Assembly (NCBI RefSeq): GCF_051020765.1
Contig: NW_027469221.1
Coordinates: forward strand, 62,001-126,000
Direction of reading: 5' to 3'
DNA: 64,000 nucleotides
DNA from: Lasioglossum baleicum
Taxonomy: Eukaryota; Arthropoda; Insecta; Hymenoptera; Halictidae
Part shown: piece after piece, positions 52,589 to 61,639 of the stretch
Numbering within the stretch: position 1 is the stretch's first letter
Layout of the letters: each line of letters begins with the position of its first letter
Notes under the pieces: generated by a model
The model's database searches: none
What the model was told of the DNA's origin: nothing
The model's input: the letters and a program-made list of their open reading frames with translations, nothing else
Position numbers and translations under genes: made by a program

Positions 52589-53134
52589 GCGTTATGCGTT
52601 ATGCGTTATGCGTTATGCGTTATGCGTTATGCGTTATGCGTTATGCGTTATGCGTTATGCGTTATGCGTTATGCGTTATGCGTTATGCGTTATGCGTTAT
52701 GCGTTATGCGTTATGCGTTATGCGTTATGCGTTATGCGTTATGCGTTATGCGTTATGCGTTATGCGTTATGCGTTATGCGTTATGCGTTATGCGTTATGC
52801 GTTATGCGTTATGCGTTATGCGTTATGCGTTATGCGTTATGCGTTATGCGTTATGCGTTATGCGTTATGCGTTATGCGTTATGCGTTATGCGTTATGCGT
52901 TATGCGTTATGCGTTATGCGTTATGCGTTATGCGTTATGCGTTATGCGTTATGCGTTATGCGTTATGCGTTATGCGTTATGCGTTATGCGTTATGCGTTA
53001 TGCGTTATGCGTTATGCGTTATGCGTTATGCGTTATGCGTTATGCGTTATGCGTTATGCGTTATGCGTTATGCGTTATGCGTTATGCGTTATGCGTTATG
53101 CGTTATGCGTTATGCGTTATGCGTTATGCGTTAT
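52589..53134 (+). repeat. Pure run of 78 plain units, third copy
   Basis: 546 bp between CCGTTAT at 52582 and GTGTTAT at 53135, again 78 units. Confidence 0.85.
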
Positions 53135-53232
53135 GTGTTATGCGTTGTGCTTTACGGGTTATGCGATATCCGTTATGCGTTATGACTTTTTCATTGAGCG
53201 TTATGCGTTATGCGTAATGCGTTATGCATTAT
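53135..53232 (+). repeat. B element 7
   Basis: GACTTTT at 53184, 3,318 bp after B4, and also behind a C module (52533) and 78 plain units. A private GCGGTAT shortly after it (near 53.32 kb), where the B4 copy has a plain unit, shows the two copies have begun to diverge. Confidence 0.9.
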
Positions 53233-54247
53233 GCGTTATGCGTTATGCGTTATGCGTCATGCGTTATCCGTTATGCGTTATGCGTTATGCGTTATGCGTA
53301 ATGCGTTATGCGTTATGCGTTATGCGGTATGCGATATGCGTTATTCGTTATGCGTTATGCGTTATGCGTTATGCGTTATGCGTTATGCGTTATGCGTTAT
53401 GCGTTATGCGTTATGCGTTATGCGTTATGCGTTATGCGTTATGCGTTATGCGTTATGCGTTATGCGTTAAGCGTTATACGTTATGCGATATGCGTTATGC
53501 GTTATGCGTTATGCGTTATGCGTTATGCGTCATGCGTTATGTGTTATGCGTTATGCGTTATGCGTTATGCGTAATGCGTTATGCGTTATGCGTTATGCGT
53601 TATGCGTTATGCGTTATGCGTTATGCGTCATGCGTTATCCGTTATGCGTTATGCGTTATGCGTTATGCGTAATGCGTAATGCGTTATGCGTTATGCGTTA
53701 TGCGTTATGCGTTATGCGTTATGCGTTATGCGTTATGCGTTATGCGTTATGCGTTATGCGTTATGCGTTATGCGTTATGCGTTATGTGTTATGCGTTATG
53801 CGTTATGCGTTATGCGTAATGCGTTATGCGTTATGCGTTATGCGTTATGCGTTATGCGTTATGCGTTATGCGTCATGCGTTATCCGTTATGCGTTATGCG
53901 TTATGCGTTATGCGTTATGCGTAATGCGTAATGCGTTATGCGTTATGCGTTATGCTTTATGCGTTATGCGTTATGCGTTATGCGTTATGCGTTATGCGTT
54001 ATGCGTTATGCGTTATGCGTTATGCGTTATGCGTTATGCGTTATGCGTTATGCGTTATGCGTTATGCGTTATGCGTTATGCGTTATGCGTTATGCGTTAT
54101 GCGTTATGCGTTATGCGTTATGCGTTATGCGTTATGCGTTATGCGTTATGCGTTATGCGTTATGCGTTATGCGTTATGCGTTATGCGTTATGCGTTATGC
54201 GTTATGCGTTATGCGTTACGCGTTACGCGTTATGCGTTATGCGTTAT

Positions 54248-54345
54248 GTGTTATGCGTTGTGCTTTACGGGTTATGCGATATCCGTTATGCGTTATGACT
54301 TTTTCATTGAGCGTTATGCGTTATGCGTAATGCGTTATGCATTAT
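54248..54345 (+). repeat. B element 8 (GCGTTAC-led)
   Basis: GACTTTT at 54297, with GCGTTAC units at 54213 and 54220 (77 bp upstream). It is paired with B9 at 308 bp, one unit longer than the pairs at 46.4 and 50.9 kb. A lone GCTTTAT near 53954 precedes it. Confidence 0.9.
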
Positions 54346-54555
54346 GCGTTATGCGTTATGCGTTATGCGTTATGCGTTATGCGTTATGCGTTATGCGTCA
54401 TGCGTTATGCGTTATGCGTTATGCGTTATGCGTTATGCGTTATGCGTTATGCGTTATGCGTTATGCGTTATGCGTTATGCGTTATGCGTTATGCGTTATG
54501 CGTTATGCGTTATGCGTTATGCGTTATGCGTTATGCGTTATGCGTTATGCGTTAT

Positions 54556-54653
54556 GTGTTATGCGTTGTGCTTTACGGGTTATGCGATATCCGTTATGCG
54601 TTATGACTTTTTCATTGAGCGTTATGCGTTATGCGTAATGCGTTATGCATTAT
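54556..54653 (+). repeat. B element 9 (right member of pair)
   Basis: GACTTTT at 54605. It heads the second copy of the segment that follows B3; both carry GCGCTAT units near 47.05 and 54.92 kb. Confidence 0.9.
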
Positions 54654-55836
54654 GCGTTATGCGTTATGCGTTATGCGTTATGCGTTATGCGTTATGCGTC
54701 ATGCGTTATGCGTTATGCGTTATGCGTTATGCGTTATGCGATATGCGTTATGCGTTATGCGTTATGCGTTATGCGTTATGCGTTATGCGTTATGCGTAAT
54801 GCGTTATGCGTTATGCGTTATGCGTTATGCGTTATGCGTTATGCGTTATGCGTTATGCGTTATGCGTTATGCGATATGCGTTATTCGTTATGCGTTATGC
54901 GTTATGCGTTATGCGTTATGCGCTATGCGTTATGCGTTATGCGTTATGCGTTATGCGATATGCGTTATTCGTTATGCGTTATGCGTTATGCGTTATGCGT
55001 TATGCGTTATGCGTTATGCGTTATGCGTTATGCGTTATGCGTTATGCGTTATGCGTTATGCGTTATGCGTTATGCGTTATGCGTTATGCGTTATGCGTTA
55101 TGCGTTATGCGTTATGCGTTATGCGTCATGCGTTATGCGTTATGCGTTATGCGTTATGCGTTATGCGTTATGCGTTATACGTTATGCGATATGCGTTATG
55201 CGTTATGCGTTATGCGTTATGCGTTATGCGTTATGCGATATGCGTTATGCGTTATGCGTTATGCGTTATGCGTTATGCGTTATGCGTTATGCGTTATGCG
55301 TTATGCGTCATGCGTTATCCGTTATGCGTTATGCGCTATGCGTTATGCGTAATGCGTTATGCGTTATGCGTTATGCGTTACGCGTTATGCGTTATGCGTT
55401 ATGCGTTATGCGTTATGCGATATGCGTTATTCGTTATGCGTTATGCGTTATGCGTTATGCGTTATGCGTTATGCGTTATGCGTTATGCGTTATGCGTTAT
55501 GCGTTATGCGTTATACGTTATGCGATATGCGTTATGCGTTATGCGTTATGCGTTATGCGTTATGCGTTATGCGTCATGCGTTATGTGTTATGCGTTATGC
55601 GTTATGCGTTATGCGTAATGCGTTATGCGTTATGCGTTATGCGTTATGCGTTATGCGTTATGCGTCATGCGTTATCCGTTATGCGTTATGCGTTATGCGT
55701 TATGCGTAATGCGTTATGCGTTATGCGTTATGCGATATGCGTTATTCGTTATGCGTTATGCGTTATGCGTTATGCGTTATGCGTTATGCGTTATGCGTTA
55801 TGCGTTATGCGTTATGCGTTATGCGTTATGCGTTAT

Positions 55837-57628
55837 GCGTAATGCGTTATGCGTTATGCGTTATGCGTTATGCGTTATGCGTTATGCGTTATGCGTTATG
55901 CGTTATGCGTTATGCGTTATGCGTTATGCGATATGCGTTATTCGTTATGCGTTATGCGTTATGCGTTATGCGTTATGCGTTATGCGTTATGCGTTATGCG
56001 TTATGCGTTATGCGTTATGCGTTATGCGTTATGCGTTATGCGTTATGCGTTATGCGTTATGCGTCATGCGTTATGCGTTATGCGTTATGCGTTATGCGTT
56101 ATGCGTTATGCGTTATGCGTTATGCGTTATGCGTTATGCGTTATGCGTTATGCGTTAAGCGTTATACGTTATGCGATATGCGTTATGCGTTATGCGTTAT
56201 GCGTTATGCGTTATGCGTTATGCGTCATGCGTTATCCGTTATGCGTTATGCGTTATGCGTTATGCGTAATGCGTTATGCGTTATGCGTTATGCGTTATGC
56301 GTTATGCGTTATGCGTCATGCGTTATCCGTTATACGTTATGCGTTATGCGTTATGCGTAATGCGTTATGCGTTATGCGTTATGCGTTATGCGATATGCGT
56401 TATGCGTTATGCGTTATGCGTTATGCGTTATGCGTTATGCGTTATGCGTTATGCGTTATGCGTTATGCGTTATGCGTTATGCGTTATGCGTCATGCGTTA
56501 TGTGTTATGCGTTATGCGTTATGCGTTATGCGTAATGCGTTATGCGTTATGCGTTATGCGTTATGCGTTATGCGTTATGCGTTATGCGTTATGCGTTATG
56601 CGTTATGCGTTATGCGTTATGCGTTATGCGATATGCGTTATTCGTTATGCGTTATGCGTTATGCGTTATGCGTTATGCGTTATGCGTTATGCGTTATGCG
56701 TTATGCGTTATGCGTTATGCGTTATGCGTTATGCGTAATGCGTTATGCGTTATGCGTTATGCGTTATGCGTTATGCGTTATGCGTTATGCGTTATGCGTT
56801 ATGCGTTATGCGTTATGCGTTATGCGATATGCGTTATTCGTTATGCGTTATGCGTTATGCGTTATGCGTTATGCGTTATGCGTTATGCGTTATGCGTTAT
56901 GCGTTATGCGTTATGCGTTATGCGTTATGCGTTATGCGTTATGCGTTATGCGTTATGCGTCATGCGTTATGCGTTATGCGTTATGCGTTATGCGTTATGC
57001 GTTATGCGTTATGCGTTATGCGTTATGCGTTATGCGTTATGCGTTATGCGTTAAGCGTTATACGTTATGCGATATGCGTTATGCGTTATGCGTTATGCGT
57101 TATGCGTTATGCGTTATGCGTCATGCGTTATCCGTTATGCGTTATGCGTTATGCGTTATGCGTAATGCGTTATGCGTTATGCGTTATGCGTTATGCGTTA
57201 TGCGTTATGCGTCATGCGTTATCCGTTATACGTTATGCGTTATGCGTTATGCGTAATGCGTTATGCGTTATGCGTTATGCGTTATGCGATATGCGTTATG
57301 CGTTATGCGTTATGCGTTATGCGTTATGCGTTATGCGTTATGCGTTATGCGTTATGCGTTATGCGTTATGCGTTATGCGTTATGCGTCATGCGTTATGCG
57401 TTATGCGTTATGCGTTATGCGTTACGCGTTATGCGTTATGCGTTATGCGTTATGCGTTATGCGTTATGCGTTATGCGTTATGCGTTATGCGTTATGTGTT
57501 ATGCGTTATGCGTTAAGCGTTATACGTTATGCGTTATGCGTTATGTGTTATGCGTTATGCGTTATGTGTTATGCGTTGTGCTTTACGGGTTATGCGATAT
57601 GCGTTATGCGTTATGACTTTTTCATTGA
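55837..57628 (+). repeat. 896-bp tandem duplication (right edge approximate)
   Basis: GCGTAAT at 55837 and at 56733 start the same series of variants 896 bp (128 units) apart. It includes a GCGATAT-TCGTTAT motif, a GCGTCAT, a GCGTTAA-ACGTTAT block and a GCGTCAT-CCGTTAT-ACGTTAT block near 56.33 and 57.22 kb. The second copy runs into B10. Confidence 0.74.
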
Positions 57629-57642
57629 GCGTTATGCGTTAT
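57566..57642 (+). repeat. B element 10 (atypical)
   Basis: GCTTTAC at 57580 and GACTTTT at 57615 are in place, but the unit at 57601 is plain GCGTTAT instead of CCGTTAT, so the GATATC palindrome is missing. At 57643 GCGATAT replaces the usual GCGTAAT, and the tail GCATTAT is absent. Extra GTGTTAT units lie just upstream (near 57.49 and 57.54 kb). It is the only B element with a changed core neighbourhood. Confidence 0.87.
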
Positions 57643-57971
57643 GCGATATGCGTTATGCGTTATGCGTTATGCGTTATGCGTTATGCGTTATGCGTTATGC
57701 GTTATGCGTTTTGCGTTTTGCGTTATGCGTTATGCGTTATGCGATACGCGTTATGCGTTATGCGTTATGCGTTATGCGTTATGCGTTATGCGTTATGCGT
57801 TATGCGTTATGCGTTATGCGTTATGCGTTATGCGTTATGCGTTATGCGTTATGCGTTATGCGTTATGCGTTATGCGTTATGCGTTATGCGTTATGCGTTA
57901 TGCGTTATGCGTTATGCGTTATGCGTTATGCGTTATGCGTTATGCGTTATGCGTTATGCGTTATGCGTTAT

Positions 57972-58111
57972 GCTTTATGCGTTATGCGATGTGCGTTATG
58001 CGTTATGCGTTATGCGTTATGCGTTAAGCATTATGACTTTTTCATTGAGCGTTATGCGTTATGACTTTTCCATTGAGCGTTATGCGTTATGCGTAATGCG
58101 TTATGCATTAT
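57972..58111 (+). repeat. A element 11 (single lead, inside B-type section)
   Basis: GCTTTAT at 57972, GCGATGT at 57986, GACTTTT at 58035 and 58063. The lead form is that of A1-A3, about 50 kb away, not the double-lead form of nearer copies. The downstream order also matches the A-type section to about 58.26 kb: GCGTTAA, ACGTTAT, GCGATAT, then GCGTTGT with GCGTCAT. Confidence 0.9.
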
Positions 58112-58853
58112 GCGTTATGCGTTATGCGTTATGCGTTATGCGTTATGCGTTAAGCGTTATACGTTATGCGATATGCGTTATGCGTTATGCGTTATGCGTT
58201 GTGCGTCATGCGTTATCCGTTATGCGTTATGCGTTATGCGTTATGCGTAATGCGTTATGCGTTATGCGTTATGCGATATGCGTTATGCGTTATGCGTTAT
58301 GCGTTATGCGTTATGCGTTATGCGTTATGCGTTATGCGTTATGCGTTATGCGTTAAGCGTTATACGTTATGCGATATGCGTTATGCGTTATGCGTTATGC
58401 GTTATGCGTTATGCGTCATGCGTTATGTGTTATGCGTTATGCGTTATGCGTTATGCGTAATGCGTTATGCGTTATGCGTTATGCGTTATGCGTTATGCGT
58501 TATGCGTTATGCGTTATGCGTCATGCGTTATCCGTTATGCGTTATGCGTTATGCGTTATGCGTAATGCGTAATGCGTTATGCGTTATGCGTTATGCGTTA
58601 TGCGTTATGCGTTATGCGTTATGCGTTATGCGTTATGCGTTATGCGTTATGCGTTATGCGTTATGCGTTATGCGTTATGCGTTATGCGTTATGCGTTATG
58701 CGTTATGCGTTATGCGTTATGCGTTATGCGTTATGCGTTATGCGTTATGCGTTATGCGTTATGCGTTATGCGTTATGCGTTATGCGTTATGCGTTATGCG
58801 TTATGCGTTATGCGTTATGCGTTATGCGTTACGCGTTATGCGTTATGCGTTAT

Positions 58854-58951
58854 GTGTTATGCGTTGTGCTTTACGGGTTATGCGATATCCGTTATGCGTT
58901 ATGACTTTTTCATTGAGCGTTATGCGTTATGCGTAATGCGTTATGCATTAT
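58854..58951 (+). repeat. B element 11 (GCGTTAC-led)
   Basis: GACTTTT at 58903, with a single GCGTTAC at 58826, 77 bp upstream. It is paired with B12 at 259 bp. Confidence 0.9.
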
Positions 58952-59112
58952 GCGTTATGCGTTATGCGTTATGCGTTATGCGTTATGCGTTATGCGTTAT
59001 GCGTCATGCGTTATGCGTTATGCGTTATGCGTTATGCGTTATGCGTTATGCGTTATGCGTTATGCGTTATGCGTTATGCGTTATGCGTTATGCGTTATGC
59101 GTTATGCGTTAT

Positions 59113-59210
59113 GTGTTATGCGTTGTGCTTTACGGGTTATGCGATATCCGTTATGCGTTATGACTTTTTCATTGAGCGTTATGCGTTATGCGTAATGCGT
59201 TATGCATTAT
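59113..59210 (+). repeat. B element 12 (right member of pair)
   Basis: GACTTTT at 59162. It is the left anchor of the 882-bp tandem repeat whose second copy starts at B14. Confidence 0.9.
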
Positions 59211-59420
59211 GCGTTATGCGTTATGCGTTATGCGTTATGCGTTATGCGTTATGCGTCATGCGTTATGCGTTATGCGTTATGCGTTATGCGTTATGCGATA
59301 TGCGTTATGCGTTATGCGTTATGCGTTATGCGTTATGCGTTATGCGTAATGCGTTATGCGTTATGCGTTATGCGTTATGCGTTATGCGTTATGCGTTATG
59401 CGTTATGCGTTATGCGTTAT

Positions 59421-59455
59421 GCGATATGCGTTATGCATTATGCGTTATCCGTTAT
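59421..59455 (+). repeat. Short C module, first copy
   Basis: Five units: GCGATAT, plain, GCATTAT at 59435, plain, CCGTTAT at 59449. The GCGTCAT and GCGTTAA of the full module are missing, consistent with loss of whole units. Confidence 0.78.
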
Positions 59456-59742
59456 GCGTTATGCGTTATGCGTTATGCGTTATGCGTTATGCGTTATGCG
59501 TTATGCGTTATGCGTTATGCGTTATGCGTTATGCGTTATGCGTTATGCGTTATGCGTTATGCGTTATGCGTTATGCGTTATGCGTTATGCGTTATGCGTT
59601 ATGCGTTATGCGTTATGCGTTATGCGTTATGCGTTATGCGTTATGCGTTATGCGTTATGCGTTATGCGTTATGCGTTATGCGTTATGCGTTATGCGTTAT
59701 GCGTTATGCGTTATGCGTTACGCGTTATGCGTTATGCGTTAT

Positions 59743-59840
59743 GTGTTATGCGTTGTGCTTTACGGGTTATGCGATATCCGTTATGCGTTATGACTTTTTC
59801 ATTGAGCGTTATGCGTTATGCGTAATGCGTTATGCATTAT
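59743..59840 (+). repeat. B element 13 (GCGTTAC-led)
   Basis: GACTTTT at 59792, one GCGTTAC at 59715, and 37 plain units before that back to a short C module. It is paired with B14 at 252 bp, the tightest pair. Confidence 0.9.
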
Positions 59841-59994
59841 GCGTTATGCGTTATGCGTTATGCGTTATGCGTTATGCGTTATGCGTCATGCGTTATGCGT
59901 TATGCGTTATGCGTTATGCGTTATGCGTTATGCGTTATGCGTTATGCGTTATGCGTTATGCGTTATGCGTTATGCGTTATGCGTTATGCGTTAT

Positions 59995-60092
59995 GTGTTA
60001 TGCGTTGTGCTTTACGGGTTATGCGATATCCGTTATGCGTTATGACTTTTTCATTGAGCGTTATGCGTTATGCGTAATGCGTTATGCATTAT
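59995..60092 (+). repeat. B element 14 (right member of pair)
   Basis: GACTTTT at 60044, 882 bp (126 units) after B12. It is followed by the same GCGATAT/GCGTAAT spacing and a short C module at 60296. Confidence 0.9.
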
Positions 60093-60295
60093 GCGTTATG
60101 CGTTATGCGTTATGCGTTATGCGTTATGCGTTATGCGTCATGCGTTATGCGTTATGCGTTATGCGTTATGCGTTATGCGATATGCGTTATGCGTTATGCG
60201 TTATGCGTTATGCGTTATGCGTTATGCGTAATGCGTTATGCGTTATGCGTTATGCGTTATGCGTTATGCGTTATGCGTTATGCGTTATGCGTTAT

Positions 60296-60330
60296 GCGAT
60301 ATGCGTTATGCATTATGCGTTATCCGTTAT
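60296..60330 (+). repeat. Short C module, second copy
   Basis: Same five units as the copy at 59421, 875 bp later (125 units). It is followed by 71 plain units and the broken B element. Confidence 0.78.
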
Positions 60331-60827
60331 GCGTTATGCGTTATGCGTTATGCGTTATGCGTTATGCGTTATGCGTTATGCGTTATGCGTTATGCGTTAT
60401 GCGTTATGCGTTATGCGTTATGCGTTATGCGTTATGCGTTATGCGTTATGCGTTATGCGTTATGCGTTATGCGTTATGCGTTATGCGTTATGCGTTATGC
60501 GTTATGCGTTATGCGTTATGCGTTATGCGTTATGCGTTATGCGTTATGCGTTATGCGTTATGCGTTATGCGTTATGCGTTATGCGTTATGCGTTATGCGT
60601 TATGCGTTATGCGTTATGCGTTATGCGTTATGCGTTATGCGTTATGCGTTATGCGTTATGCGTTATGCGTTATGCGTTATGCGTTATGCGTTATGCGTTA
60701 TGCGTTATGCGTTATGCGTTATGCGTTATGCGTTATGCGTTATGCGTTATGCGTTATGCGTTATGCGTTATGCGTTATGCGTTATGCGTTATGCGTTATG
60801 CGTTATGCGTTATGCGTTATGCGTTAT
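60331..60827 (+). repeat. Pure run of 71 plain units
   Basis: Same position in the order (short C module before, B lead after) as the 78-unit runs, but seven units shorter. Confidence 0.82.
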
Positions 60828-60855
60828 GTGTTATGCGTTGTGCTTTACGGGTTAT
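60828..60855 (+). repeat. Broken B element: lead only
   Basis: GTGTTAT at 60828, GCGTTGT at 60835, GCTTTAC at 60842 and GGGTTAT at 60849 are intact. The next units are plain and lead to GCGTCAT and GTGTTAT, with no GCGATAT, CCGTTAT or GACTTTT. The right half was exchanged for the block that elsewhere lies about 0.35 kb after a B element (50.2, 53.5 kb). Confidence 0.85.
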
Positions 60856-61541
60856 GCGTTATGCGTTATGCGTTATGCGTTATGCGTCATGCGTTATGTG
60901 TTATGCGTTATGCGTTATGCGTTATGCGTAATGCGTTATGCGTTATGCGTTATGCGTTATGCGTTATGCGTTATGCGTTATGCGTCATGCGTTATCCGTT
61001 ATGCGTTATGCGTTATGCGTTATGCGTAATGCGTAATGCGTTATGCGTTATGCGTTATGCGTTATGCGTTATGCGTTATGCGTTATGCGTTATGCGTTAT
61101 GCGTTATGCGTTATGCGTTATGCGTTATGCGTTATGCGTTAAGCGTTATACGTTATGCGATATGCGTTATGCGTTATGCGTTATGCGTTATGCGTTATGC
61201 GTTATGCGTCATGCGTTATGTGTTATGCGTTATGCGTTATGCGTTATGCGTAATGCGTTATGCGTTATGCGTTATGCGTTATGCGTTATGCGTTATGCGT
61301 TATGCGTTATGCGTTATGCGTCATGCGTTATCCGTTATGCGTTATGCGTTATGCGTTATGCGTTATGCGTAATGCGTAATGCGTTATGCGTTATGCGTTA
61401 TGCGTTATGCGTTATGCGTTATGCGTTATGCGTTATGCGTTATGCGTTATGCGTTATGCGTTATGCGTTATGCGTTATGCGTTATGCGTTATGCGTTATG
61501 CGTTATGCGTTACGCGTTACGCGTTATGCGTTATGCGTTAT

Positions 61542-61639
61542 GTGTTATGCGTTGTGCTTTACGGGTTATGCGATATCCGTTATGCGTTATGACTTTTTCA
61601 TTGAGCGTTATGCGTTATGCGTAATGCGTTATGCATTAT
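61542..61639 (+). repeat. B element 15 (last complete one)
   Basis: GACTTTT at 61591, with GCGTTAC at 61507 and 61514 (77 bp upstream). Unlike the other GCGTTAC-led elements it has no right-hand partner within 310 bp; the sequence instead continues into the block that follows B3 and B9. Confidence 0.9.

Larger units (their letters stand above)
58854..60827 (+). repeat. About 0.88-kb tandem duplication of a B pair with short C module
   Basis: B11 to B13 is 889 bp, B12 to B14 882 bp, and the short C modules are 875 bp apart. Three anchors give three offsets that each differ by one unit, so single units were lost at separate places within the repeat. Confidence 0.76.

Noticed and set aside
1923..58076. 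A elements as insertions of a mobile element
   Set aside because: The diverged part is only 14 bp, has no terminal inverted repeats, no target duplication outside the register and no coding capacity. Spread by array duplication explains the distribution.
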